33,040 nt of DNA, from contig JAJPJK010000008.1 in the NCBI GenBank assembly GCA_021324265.1, forward strand, positions 1 through 33,040, in the 5' to 3' direction. Shown here one piece after another: positions 7,366-15,495 of the stretch; the stretch's first letter is position 1, and every line of letters starts with the position of its first letter. The notes beneath the pieces are model-generated. The model did no database searches and had not been told where the DNA came from. It saw only the letters and a program-made list of their open reading frames with translations. The DNA comes from Thermoproteota archaeon (GTDB taxonomy: Archaea; Thermoproteota; Thermoprotei; Gearchaeales; Gearchaeaceae). The position numbers were made by a program, and so were the translations under genes.

Positions 7366-7842
7366 TTGAGTAAAATAGAGATTCTTGAAAGGATTCACAA
7401 AATAAAGAGTAAGAAGATTGCAAGCTCAAAAGAAGAAGATTATCTCGAAGTGATTTACGAGCTTGTAAATTCCAAAGGATTCGCAAAGCCGAGAGATATC
7501 TCGAGGATACTAAATGTAAGGGCACCGAGCGTGACCAAAATGCTTCAACGCCTCGCTGAAAAGAATTTAATAAACTACGAAAGATACGGAGGCGTTTCTT
7601 TAACAGATGAAGGTAAGCGCGTAGCAAAGGATATTATAGGAAAGCACAAAAAGATCATCGATTTCCTAATGTTTTTGGGCATAGATGAGAAGGTTGCAAA
7701 CCTTGAAGCTGAAGGCATCGAGCACGTGATAAGCGAGGAAACATTGAACAGGATTCATGAACTCTATAAATTTATTAATGACGACCAAGAGCTAAGAAAA
7801 AGATTTTCTGTACATCTTAAGAACTATTTGGAAAGACGATAA
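7366..7842 (+). CDS. mntR: DtxR/MntR-family manganese-responsive transcriptional regulator
   Basis: This 158-residue regulator has an N-terminal winged helix (about 23-82; DISRILNVRAPSVTKMLQRL is the HTH) and a helical metal-binding and dimerisation domain, but no SH3-like third domain, as in MntR. Aligned from memory to Bacillus MntR, all six metal ligands D8, E11, H77, E99, E102 and H103 correspond to D25, E28, H94, E116, E119 and H120. The Asp at the first position favours manganese over the iron-type DtxR, which has Met there. When metal is bound it should repress importers such as the NRAMP gene upstream. The start is a TTG at 7366, with a TATA-like ATATTTTTAAG about 30 nt upstream. Its 3' end overlaps the convergent phosphatase gene by 19 nt. 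Confidence 0.88.
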   Translation: MSKIEILERIHKIKSKKIASSKEEDYLEVIYELVNSKGFAKPRDISRILNVRAPSVTKMLQRLAEKNLINYERYGGVSLTDEGKRVAKDIIGKHKKIIDFLMFLGIDEKVANLEAEGIEHVISEETLNRIHELYKFINDDQELRKRFSVHLKNYLERR

Positions 7843-8642
7843 ACTACATATTTTACTAGCGGCGCAGATAATCCCAGCAATAGGTATTGAATATACAAAC
7901 TCAAAGTATTTAAGGCCAATAAAGGCAAGGCCACAATTAGCCAAACAATGAATGCAATCGCCGTAATTTTGAGATTTTTTTGGTTGTCTTTGATCAACGG
8001 GTAGAAAATCCCAAAGCCCAATGCGAAGAATGAAGTCCTAGCGAAGTCTGTATCTGAATAAATGAAATAGCCTATCAAAGATAAAGTGAAGGTTATGAGA
8101 AGAATGGACTCATACAACAAAACAGAATTCCTCATTTTTGAACTCACCGAAAATAAGGCCATTGCCACCAATAGCCCAATTATTGAACCGGCTATTACGT
8201 CCATAGGGTAATGCACATTGAGTGCCAGCCTTGAGTAACAAATGAAGACTGTATAAATAGTTCCCAGCAAGATTAGATATCTGGATCTATACTTGAAATT
8301 TAAAACTGTCCAGAAAGCTCCTGAGCTTTGAGCATGATTGCTGGGAAATGAAGGCCCTGTTTCAAGTATCTTTGGATTTGGAGGCCTTGGTATGTTGAAA
8401 TACCACTTTATGAAGAAATTAATCATACCATTGAACAATATAGTAGCTAAGACGAGAATACCTATAGTGGGATAAAAAAAGAAGGCAACGACTGCTAAAA
8501 AAATATAAAATCTCTCATCGCCTATGTTCGTAGCAAGGGCCCAGAATTTTGTGTTCGAATCAGCGCTTAGAAAAAAGCTCGCTATGAACGAGATAAGTAG
8601 AACCAATGCTAGTCCAATTGAAACTAATTCAGCCCTTTTCAT
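7824..8642 (-). CDS. PAP2-family membrane phosphatase
   Basis: This 272-residue polytopic protein has the three type 2 phosphatidic acid phosphatase motifs: KWYFNIPRP at 79-87 (K-x6-RP), PSFPSNH at 97-103 (catalytic-loop His103) and SRLALNVHYPMD at 137-148 (SR-x5-H-x3-D, nucleophile His144). The second motif has SNH where PSGH is classical, as in some polyprenyl-diphosphate phosphatases. In archaea such enzymes probably dephosphorylate polyprenyl diphosphate or archaeal phospholipid head groups at the outer face of the membrane; which one cannot be said. A C-terminal extension with three or four further helices lengthens the usual core. Its ATG overlaps the stop of the upstream dehydrogenase by 4 nt, so the two are co-translated. 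Confidence 0.87.
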   Translation of the reverse strand: MKRAELVSIGLALVLLISFIASFFLSADSNTKFWALATNIGDERFYIFLAVVAFFFYPTIGILVLATILFNGMINFFIKWYFNIPRPPNPKILETGPSFPSNHAQSSGAFWTVLNFKYRSRYLILLGTIYTVFICYSRLALNVHYPMDVIAGSIIGLLVAMALFSVSSKMRNSVLLYESILLITFTLSLIGYFIYSDTDFARTSFFALGFGIFYPLIKDNQKNLKITAIAFIVWLIVALPLLALNTLSLYIQYLLLGLSAPLVKYVVYRLSK

Positions 8643-9661
8643 GAGACTTTCAAAAGAACCCTTCCCAAGGAAGATTTATTCTTCATCATATCATGAACTT
8701 CATTAACTCGATCCAAATCATAAATAGAATGTATCACTGCCTTTATCTTACCCTTTCTAGTTAGTTCGATGGCTTCAAGTATATTTCGCTTCGTTGAGCT
8801 AAGATTTCCAAGGATAGATACCTCTCTTAAGATTATCAAACCTAGATTCAATGATACAGGCTTAACATTTACATTTCCTATGACAATTATTCTTCCTCCC
8901 CATCTAACACTGCGAACGCTTTGCTCAAATGTAGGCTCCCCTACAGTATCGATGACCAAATCTGCACCTTCACCATTAGTTAAGGCCTTGACTTTATCAG
9001 CAACATTACCACTGGCAACGATGACTTCATCTGCACCATATTCCTTTATTTTTTTAGCCTTCCAATCAGAGCTTGTAAGGGCAATGACTTTTGCGCCAAA
9101 AGCCTTTGAAATCTGAACTGCATGTATTCCCACACCGCCTCCTGCTCCAGTTACAAAAACGTTCTCTTCTTTTTTAAGATCGGCCCTATCCTTTATAGCA
9201 TGTACTAGCATTCCTGTTACGCAAGCAGAGATCACAGCATCTTCTATTGGAACATCCTTTGGAATCTTCACAAGACTATTCTCATGGGCTTTAACAAAAC
9301 CTGCATAAGAACCTTGAACATCCTCACCATAAGTTCGCTTATTTCTACAGATGTTTTCCATCCCAGCTTTGCAGTACTTGCATTGGCCACAGGGAATGTA
9401 TATTAAAGAGGCTACGTAATCACCTTCCTTGAAATCCTTAACAGAACTACCAGTCTTAACGATCGTGCCCGCTATCTCATGGCCAGGAATCAAGGGCAAC
9501 TTTATTCTAGGAAAGAATCCCTCGGCAGTAAGGATATCCCTGTAGCATACACCTGTCAATTCTTGTTTTATCAAAACCTCATTTGGCCCGAGCTCTGGAA
9601 TATCAGGGATTTCCTTCACAACTAAAGGTTTTTTAAGTTCTTCAATAAAAGCAGCTTTCAT
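8639..9661 (-). CDS. Zinc-type medium-chain dehydrogenase/reductase (alcohol dehydrogenase or acryloyl-CoA reductase-like)
   Basis: This 340-residue MDR enzyme has an N-terminal GroES-like domain with the catalytic-site residues C39 (VCYRD) and H61-E62 (PGHE). The structural zinc cysteines are C91, C94, C97 and C105. The Rossmann nucleotide motif is GAGGGVG at 172-178. The CYRDIL motif and the sequence around VIDTVGEPTFEQSVRSVRWGGRI resemble, from memory, the acryloyl-CoA reductases of Sulfolobales and related quinone or crotonyl-CoA reductases as much as classical alcohol dehydrogenases. The substrate is therefore open. TTTAAA centred 25 nt upstream of the ATG makes a leaderless transcript likely, separate from the heme operon. 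The stop overlaps the start of the PAP2 phosphatase gene (ATGA). Confidence 0.85.
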   Translation of the reverse strand: MKAAFIEELKKPLVVKEIPDIPELGPNEVLIKQELTGVCYRDILTAEGFFPRIKLPLIPGHEIAGTIVKTGSSVKDFKEGDYVASLIYIPCGQCKYCKAGMENICRNKRTYGEDVQGSYAGFVKAHENSLVKIPKDVPIEDAVISACVTGMLVHAIKDRADLKKEENVFVTGAGGGVGIHAVQISKAFGAKVIALTSSDWKAKKIKEYGADEVIVASGNVADKVKALTNGEGADLVIDTVGEPTFEQSVRSVRWGGRIIVIGNVNVKPVSLNLGLIILREVSILGNLSSTKRNILEAIELTRKGKIKAVIHSIYDLDRVNEVHDMMKNKSSLGRVLLKVS

Positions 9662-9679
9662 CGAATAGATATGAATCGA

Positions 9680-9692
9680 TCCTTTAAATCCT
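9680..9692 (-). promoter_or_regulatory. TATA box of the dehydrogenase-phosphatase unit
   Basis: On the minus strand GGATTTAAAGG lies in the 33-nt gap after hemH, with TTTAAA at 9683-9688 about 25 nt before the dehydrogenase ATG at 9661. This spacing is typical of archaeal leaderless transcripts. Confidence 0.4.
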
Positions 9693-9694
9693 TA

Positions 9695-10597
9695 TCATTT
9701 TAATAGTTTCTCCTTAATTATAGAATACAAGCATTCAATCAACAAGGGGTCATCATTGGGAAGTTTGCATCTCACAAGTTGTGCAGATTTCCTATTTGCC
9801 CACTCACGACACTCTATATCGATATCATAGAGTATTTCTAAATTATCTGCGACAAAGCCTATTGGTGCTATCAAAAACTTCCTTTCACCCTTCTCATGTA
9901 AAGAATCCAAATGCTCGATAATGTCTGGCCCCATCCACTTTTCCTTCGTATGCCCAGCACTTTGAAATGCTTGACTCCACTTCTCAATCTTAGCTTCCTT
10001 AGCTATAAGCATACAGGATTCCAATATTTGCTCTTTGTATGGATCACCCTCATAGATTAACCTTTCAGGAAGACTGTGTGCAGAAAATATAACCCATGCA
10101 TCTTTACCAACTCCATATAATGTTTCAAGAATATTTTTGCTCCAAAGCCTAATAAATAAAGGATGATTACCCCATGATGAAACGAATTCAACTTTCATTC
10201 CTTCTAGCTGAGAAATTATCTTGTTTACTCTATCGAAATATCCTCCTACACTCATCTTAGAATAATGAGGGGCTAGAACAATACATAATAAATTTCTTAT
10301 GCCATCCTTATATGCTTCCATAATTACATCCTCTATGAAGGGCTTTGAATGACGCATTGCGAGATATACTTTGTAATCTAAATCTTCCGAGGCTAATTTT
10401 GACTCTAACTTAGCTCTCTGAGCTTCAGATATGATTTTTAGGGGCGAACCTCCTCCTATAGCTAGATATCTCCTTTTAAGATCATTAAGTTCTTCATCGC
10501 TTGGCCTCTTTCCGCCCCTGATATGCGTATAATAAGCTTCAATCTCGTCAATGGAAGTAGGAGATCCATAGGCCATTAAAAGAACAGCCTTGCTCAT
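9695..10597 (-). CDS. hemH: Ferrochelatase, coproporphyrin type likely
   Basis: The protein inserts ferrous iron into a porphyrin late in heme synthesis. It has 300 residues with no membrane anchor, and its sequence closely follows Bacillus HemH/CpfC: LLMAYGSP at 6-13, YYTHIRGGKRPSDEEL at 22-37, SAHSLPE at 172-178 with the catalytic His174, and GFVADNLEILYD at 247-258 with Glu254. Tyr10 in MAYG corresponds to Bacillus Tyr13, which marks coproporphyrin ferrochelatases; protoporphyrin enzymes have other residues there. This suggests the heme b route through iron-coproporphyrin, although the coproporphyrinogen oxidase (HemY/CgoX) and decarboxylase (ChdC) are not in the window. It is the last gene of the operon, and its ATG overlaps the hemE stop by 4 nt, with GGAGAG a few bases upstream. 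Confidence 0.93.
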   Translation of the reverse strand: MSKAVLLMAYGSPTSIDEIEAYYTHIRGGKRPSDEELNDLKRRYLAIGGGSPLKIISEAQRAKLESKLASEDLDYKVYLAMRHSKPFIEDVIMEAYKDGIRNLLCIVLAPHYSKMSVGGYFDRVNKIISQLEGMKVEFVSSWGNHPLFIRLWSKNILETLYGVGKDAWVIFSAHSLPERLIYEGDPYKEQILESCMLIAKEAKIEKWSQAFQSAGHTKEKWMGPDIIEHLDSLHEKGERKFLIAPIGFVADNLEILYDIDIECREWANRKSAQLVRCKLPNDDPLLIECLYSIIKEKLLK

Positions 10598-11625
10598 CTT
10601 TCTCTCCTAGTTTTCTCGTGAACATATGAAACAAGCATACGAAGATTCTCTGGAGGCGTTTCAGGAAGAATACCATGGCCTAAATTAAAAATATGCCCTT
10701 TATATTTCGAAGCTAACCTAAGTATTTCTTCAGCTTTATATAACATTTCATCACCACCTACTACTACAAAAGAAGGATCGAGATTACCTTGCACAGCAGT
10801 CCTTTCATTTAATCTCTCCCACACATGATTAATTGGTACTCTCCAATCCACGCTTATTACATGAGGGCCTGTCTCTGCAATAGAAGTTAATAAATGATAG
10901 GAATTTTCACAATAGTGAATTTTAGGTACGTTGCTAGGTAGGGATTCAAAAATCTTTTTGGTATATTTTTGGACATATTTCCTATATTCATTCTCAGACA
11001 AAACACCAGCCCAACTATCGAAAAGTTGGATTGCCTTTACGCCATGCTTTATCTGTGCTTCTAAATATCTAATTATAACATTTGTCAATTTTTCCATGAG
11101 TAGATTCCATCCAGTACTTTCTGAAAGCATGAATACTTTTGTTTTATTCAAGCTTCTACTTGCCTTGCTTTCTATCAAATAAGAAGCCAATGTAAAGGGA
11201 GCTCCTGAAAATCCTATGAGAGGTATCTCATCGTTAAGTTTAGAGAGCGTTTTATCTATACCTTCAAAGATGAAATATAGATCTTCTTCTGGATTGAAAG
11301 TTCTTAAATCATCTACACTTTCTAAGCTAGTTATGGGGTTTTGAACAACCGGCCCCCAATTTTCCTCAATCTTATATTTTACCCCCATAGGTCCTGCAAT
11401 GAAGATTATATCAGTATAAATGATCGCTGCATCGACACCTAAAAAGAAAGCAGATTTGCTTACGATTTCTGATACTGCTTCAGTATCCTTCGATAGCTCT
11501 TCTACAGTTCTATTACCTTTTATCTTCCTATAAAGTGGTAAGTATCTTCCAGCTTGTCTCATAAACCATATCGGCGTGTATTCAGTCTCTTTTTTAAAGC
11601 ACGCATCAAGAAATGTTGTATTCAT
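10594..11625 (-). CDS. hemE: Uroporphyrinogen III decarboxylase
   Basis: The enzyme removes four acetate carboxyls from uroporphyrinogen III to give coproporphyrinogen III. It has 343 residues, normal length. The signature PIWFMRQAGRYLPLYR is at 18-33, and the substrate-binding Asp lies in YTDII (D72) in place of the more usual FSDI. FSGAPFTLASYLIES, QLFDSWAGVL, VDWRVPI, QGNLDP and FNLGHGILPETP follow in the family order. In most archaea heme is made from siroheme by the Ahb route without this enzyme, so hemE together with hemH points to the other branch. Its ATG overlaps the hemL stop by 4 nt (ATGA) and its stop overlaps the hemH start. Confidence 0.95.
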   Translation of the reverse strand: MNTTFLDACFKKETEYTPIWFMRQAGRYLPLYRKIKGNRTVEELSKDTEAVSEIVSKSAFFLGVDAAIIYTDIIFIAGPMGVKYKIEENWGPVVQNPITSLESVDDLRTFNPEEDLYFIFEGIDKTLSKLNDEIPLIGFSGAPFTLASYLIESKASRSLNKTKVFMLSESTGWNLLMEKLTNVIIRYLEAQIKHGVKAIQLFDSWAGVLSENEYRKYVQKYTKKIFESLPSNVPKIHYCENSYHLLTSIAETGPHVISVDWRVPINHVWERLNERTAVQGNLDPSFVVVGGDEMLYKAEEILRLASKYKGHIFNLGHGILPETPPENLRMLVSYVHEKTRRER

Positions 11626-12914
11626 TTTAAAGACTTGAACGTCTCTTGCAAGGCTAAAGACGTATCTTGAATATCCTCTACTCTATGAGAAGTGGATAGG
11701 AACATCGCTTCATAGGGAGATGGAGGCAAGTATATACCGCTTCTAAGCATCATGCTATGGAAAACTGCAAACAAATCTCTATTCGTAGATAATACATCCT
11801 GAAAATCCTTAACCTCTCTATTTGTAAAAAAGATTGAAAACATGGATCCAACCCTATTAACCTTAACGTCGACAGAGTATTCATTGGCAATCTTGTATAT
11901 TTCTTTTTCTAAAAATGAAGATATACGTTCAAGATATTCATATGATTTTTGATCCAAAAACGAAATCGTTGCAAGGCCTGCAGCACAAGCAACAGGATTT
12001 CCAGATAATGTGCCTGCTTGATATACAGGCCCTTCAGGGGATATCATCTTCATTATTTCTCTCTTCCCTCCATAAGCTCCTATAGGAAAACCTCCTCCGA
12101 TTATTTTCCCTAGACAAGTCAAATCAGCTTCAACATTGTATAACTCTTGGGCACCGCCTCTAGCTACCCTAAATCCTGTTATAACTTCATCAAATATGAG
12201 CAAGGAACCATATTTATCACAAAGTTCTCGCATTGTGAATATGAATTCTTTCTCAGGAATAACTACGCCCATATTTCCAGCTATGGGTTCAACGATTATA
12301 GCTGCAATCTCCTTGCCATAGGTTGAAAAAACTTTATAGAGCTGCTCAATATCATTATAGTTACAAAGAATCGTTTTGGAAGCAATTTCTTCATCTACGC
12401 CCTCGGATAAAGGTACCCCAAATGTAGCCATACCTGAACCTGCTCTGACAAGCAGTTGATCTACATGGCCATGATAACATCCCTCAAACTTCAATATGTA
12501 CTTCCTTTTGGTGTACGCTTTTGCGAGCCTTATAGCTGACATCGTAGCTTCAGTTCCTGAATTTACAAGTCTGATCTTTTCTATTGAAGGAAATGCTTTT
12601 GTTATTTCTTCACAAAGCAATAATTCTGGTTCAGTGGGCGCACCAAAGGTTGTACCTTGTTCTATTATATCTATTGTTTTTTCTAAAACTTTATCATTAG
12701 CATGGCCATGGATCAATGCTCCATAAGACATTACGTAGTCGATATATTGATTGCCGTCGACGTCGATTATTTTGCTTCCTTTTCCCTTTGCTATGAAGAT
12801 AGGTCTACCTCCTACGTATTTGAAAGATCTCACAGGACTATTTACTCCTCCTACCATGACTTTAGAAGCCCTTTCGTATAGCAAGTCAGATTTAAACCTT
12901 TTCAAAGAGCTCAT
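11622..12914 (-). CDS. hemL: Glutamate-1-semialdehyde 2,1-aminomutase
   Basis: This PLP enzyme converts glutamate-1-semialdehyde into 5-aminolevulinate, completing the C5 route begun by HemA. At 430 residues it has the usual length. Family motifs are VGGVNSPVRSF at 21-31, NSGTEATMSAIRLA at 118-131 (cofactor phosphate binding), FDEVITGFR at 241-249 and LGKIIGGGFPIGAYGG from 268, where Lys270 forms the Schiff base with PLP. The presence of GNPVACAAGLAT near residue 335 separates it from acetylornithine-type aminotransferases. It overlaps hemB upstream and hemE downstream by 4 nt each. Confidence 0.96.
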   Translation of the reverse strand: MSSLKRFKSDLLYERASKVMVGGVNSPVRSFKYVGGRPIFIAKGKGSKIIDVDGNQYIDYVMSYGALIHGHANDKVLEKTIDIIEQGTTFGAPTEPELLLCEEITKAFPSIEKIRLVNSGTEATMSAIRLAKAYTKRKYILKFEGCYHGHVDQLLVRAGSGMATFGVPLSEGVDEEIASKTILCNYNDIEQLYKVFSTYGKEIAAIIVEPIAGNMGVVIPEKEFIFTMRELCDKYGSLLIFDEVITGFRVARGGAQELYNVEADLTCLGKIIGGGFPIGAYGGKREIMKMISPEGPVYQAGTLSGNPVACAAGLATISFLDQKSYEYLERISSFLEKEIYKIANEYSVDVKVNRVGSMFSIFFTNREVKDFQDVLSTNRDLFAVFHSMMLRSGIYLPPSPYEAMFLSTSHRVEDIQDTSLALQETFKSLK

Positions 12915-13891
12915 CCTTTAAGCCACTTTGCTATTTGAAGTGCATAATAAGTTATGATGATTGAAGCGCCTGCTCTTTTGATGGAAGTAGTTATCTCGAG
13001 AACTGCATCCTTCTCATTTAGATAACCGCTCATAGATGCAAATTTGATCATAGAATATTCGCCGCTAACGCTATATGCAGCTATTGGAACGTTATACAAT
13101 GAGCTCGCCTGTGATATTATATCTAAATTAGGTAGTGCAGGCTTGACCATCACGATATCTGCACCTTCTTTTATATCCATCTCTATCTCCCTAAGTGCCT
13201 CTTTTGAATTCCTAATATCCATTTGATACTCTTTCCTATTACCGAACTTAGGAGAAGAAAAAGCAGCTTCCCTAAAGGGGGAATATAGAGATGATGCATA
13301 CTTTGCTGAATAACTCATTATTATTGTATCACGAAAACCTTCTGAATCCAATGCATTTCTTATTGACAATACTTGATGATCCATCATAGCACTAGGAGCT
13401 ACGATATCTGCGCCCGACTCAGCATATGTTAGAGCTGCTCTGGACAGAAGAGGTAATGTCTTATCATTGGAGATTATTCCATTTTCTACAATCCCGCAAT
13501 GACCATGAGTTGTATATTCGCATAAGCATACATCTGCTGCGACCACCAGCTCAGGAAAGCTTTCCTTCAATCGTCTTATAGTTCTGGGAATTATACCGCT
13601 TTTAGAATATGCTTCGCTACCGATTTCATCTTTAATTTTAGGAATTCCAAATATCAAAACTGCAATTATACCATTTTCAACAAGTTCTTGGATATAGTCA
13701 TCTAGCATATCCAGAGAATAACGCTTTATACCGGGCATTGAGTCTATATCTTCGATGATTTTCTCCCCATCGACGACGAAAATAGGCTGAATTAAAGATG
13801 AGACATTAAGAGAAGTCTCAGAAACTAAATCCCTGATTTTTTGTGATTTCCTTAATCTTCTCAATCTTATCCTTTCTATTTCCTCAATCAT
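12911..13891 (-). CDS. hemB: Delta-aminolevulinate dehydratase (porphobilinogen synthase)
   Basis: The enzyme condenses two aminolevulinates into porphobilinogen. It has 326 residues and shows RRLRKSQKIRDLVSET at 11-26 (RLRR-x-R start motif), the zinc site DVCLCEYTTHGHCG with C122, C124 and C132, and the two Schiff-base lysines K197 (SAKYASSLYSPFREAAF) and K250 (MVKPALPNLDII). The three cysteines indicate a zinc-dependent rather than purely magnesium-dependent enzyme. Its ATG lies inside the last codons of hemD (8-nt overlap) and its stop overlaps hemL. Confidence 0.96.
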   Translation of the reverse strand: MIEEIERIRLRRLRKSQKIRDLVSETSLNVSSLIQPIFVVDGEKIIEDIDSMPGIKRYSLDMLDDYIQELVENGIIAVLIFGIPKIKDEIGSEAYSKSGIIPRTIRRLKESFPELVVAADVCLCEYTTHGHCGIVENGIISNDKTLPLLSRAALTYAESGADIVAPSAMMDHQVLSIRNALDSEGFRDTIIMSYSAKYASSLYSPFREAAFSSPKFGNRKEYQMDIRNSKEALREIEMDIKEGADIVMVKPALPNLDIISQASSLYNVPIAAYSVSGEYSMIKFASMSGYLNEKDAVLEITTSIKRAGASIIITYYALQIAKWLKG

Positions 13892-14606
13892 ATCTTAATC
13901 TTCTAATCAACTCCTTCACAACACCTTCGAACGTCTGCTCTTCGGATATTATGATTTTTTTAAAGCCCTTTTTTTGAGCAAAATCAGCAGTAACAGGCCC
14001 TATGCAAAAAACAGGAATTTCCTTCATCTCTTCTATATTCTTCACTCTGTTAATAAAACCTCTAACCTCAGAGGCACTGCCAAATATTATAGCATCTAAC
14101 TCACTTGTAATTCTTACTTTCTCCTGGATAAAAGATACGTTATAGATTGATACAGTGTCTACTTCAAAGCCTCTATCTTTTAATATATTATAAAGTTCCT
14201 CATTTGCAAGATTCGATCTTAATAGCAACACTCGCTTACCCTCTTTGGGGAGCTCGCTAGCAAGACCTTCTGTTGTATTTTTCGAGGGTATAAAAGATTT
14301 TTCGATACCTATCTCCTTCAATGCCTCAGCAGTCTTATTACCAACTGCTGCAAATCTGGCTTTGAGATTTGCTAAGGGAATTCGGAGTTCCTTGACTCTT
14401 CGGTAAAAATATCTTACTGCTGTAGCGGAAGTAAAAACGAGCCAATCGTATTCTTCGATTTTTTCCAGAAATCTATCAACTTTGGACCAATCGGGTTCTG
14501 AGTAAGTTATTGTATCTATTACTATGGGCATGACATTTTTTTTAAGCAACATGTTTGCCAATTCAATGTTGCCTTCATGAGATCTTGTGATCGCTACTTT
14601 AAGCAT
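13884..14606 (-). CDS. hemD: Uroporphyrinogen III synthase
   Basis: It closes hydroxymethylbilane into uroporphyrinogen III with inversion of ring D. The 240-residue sequence is divergent, as is normal for this family, but the two alternating domains can be read. WLVFTSATAVRYFYRRV (about 55-71) and DAIIFGSASEVRGFINRV are the paired sites where the family has TS-x-x-(A/G)V-x-x-(F/W). AAVGNKTAEALKEIGI and VFCIGPVTADFAQKKGF are the corresponding phosphate-loop-like segments. Position between hemC and hemB, with 8-nt overlaps on both sides, makes the call firm. Confidence 0.92.
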   Translation of the reverse strand: MLKVAITRSHEGNIELANMLLKKNVMPIVIDTITYSEPDWSKVDRFLEKIEEYDWLVFTSATAVRYFYRRVKELRIPLANLKARFAAVGNKTAEALKEIGIEKSFIPSKNTTEGLASELPKEGKRVLLLRSNLANEELYNILKDRGFEVDTVSIYNVSFIQEKVRITSELDAIIFGSASEVRGFINRVKNIEEMKEIPVFCIGPVTADFAQKKGFKKIIISEEQTFEGVVKELIRRLRYD

Positions 14607-15495
14607 TTTTCAATTCTTTTCGTATTTCATCCGCGATCATTGCACCAAATTTCATCGGCTCTTCAGCTCTTCCGAAGTAAGTTCTCTTAACCATTCTGCT
14701 TCCATCGCTACTCGCTAAAAAAGCTATAGCACGTATCTCTTCTTTTTTTACTTCTGCATAAATCCCCGTTGGTACATCACAGCCGCCTCCTATTTTGTCC
14801 ATAAAGGACCTTTCACAAAGCGCAGCTCTAAAAATATCATTATCGTTTATCTCGCCGAAAAGCTCAGAAAGATCTTTTCTTCTCTTCAAGATTTCAACCG
14901 CTATGATCCCTTGCCCTGGCGCAGGAACGATATCTTCTATCTTAAAAAATTGTGAAATTTTTTCATGCATACCCAATCTTATCAAACCTGCCGCTGCGAG
15001 AATTACGCCATCAAGATTGAGTTTTTCGAACTTCGAAATCCTTGTATCGACGTTACCGTGTATATCCATAATTTCTATATCTTTCCTCAAATACCTAAGC
15101 TGAACCTTCCTCCTCAAGCTACTAGTACCTAGTCTAGAACCTAAAGGAAGATCTTCTAGCTTTTTACCATCCTTAGATACCAAAACGTCTCTTGGATCTT
15201 CTCTGGAAGGTGTAGCTATGATAGTTAATCTATCATCTAAATTGCTGGGCAAATCTTTTAGGCTATGTATTGCTACATCTACTTTCCCATCTATCAACAA
15301 TGTTTCTATATCATAAGTGAAAGCGGATTTTAGATTTAATGACAAATTTTGATGTCCTAAATCACCTTTTGTAGAAACCTTGACAATCTCAACCTCTAAT
15401 TCTGGAAATTTCTTCTTTAGCATATCTACTACAATCTCTGTTTGCTTTAATGCTAGCTTACTAGGTCTTGTAGCTACCAAAATTCTATTCTTCAT
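14599..15495 (-). CDS. hemC: Hydroxymethylbilane synthase (porphobilinogen deaminase)
   Basis: It polymerises four porphobilinogens into hydroxymethylbilane on a dipyrromethane cofactor. The 298 residues include SLKDLP (78-83) with catalytic Asp81, GTSSLRRKVQL (123-133) with the paired arginines, and GGGCDVPTG (237-245) with cofactor-binding Cys239. Unusually, the motif normally written RGNxxTR is HGNVDTR here: His146 stands where E. coli has Arg149 and human HMBS Arg167, a residue that contacts the growing pyrrole chain. The codon is CAC, one transition from CGC. The rest of the protein looks intact, so this is either a real variant or a base error. It overlaps hemA by 11 nt and hemD by 8 nt. 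Confidence 0.95.
   Translation of the reverse strand: MKNRILVATRPSKLALKQTEIVVDMLKKKFPELEVEIVKVSTKGDLGHQNLSLNLKSAFTYDIETLLIDGKVDVAIHSLKDLPSNLDDRLTIIATPSREDPRDVLVSKDGKKLEDLPLGSRLGTSSLRRKVQLRYLRKDIEIMDIHGNVDTRISKFEKLNLDGVILAAAGLIRLGMHEKISQFFKIEDIVPAPGQGIIAVEILKRRKDLSELFGEINDNDIFRAALCERSFMDKIGGGCDVPTGIYAEVKKEEIRAIAFLASSDGSRMVKRTYFGRAEEPMKFGAMIADEIRKELKNA

Noticed and set aside
7355-7627. 90-residue minus-strand ORF opposite mntR
   Set aside because: It is the antisense shadow of a clearly conserved regulator gene and has no recognisable features.
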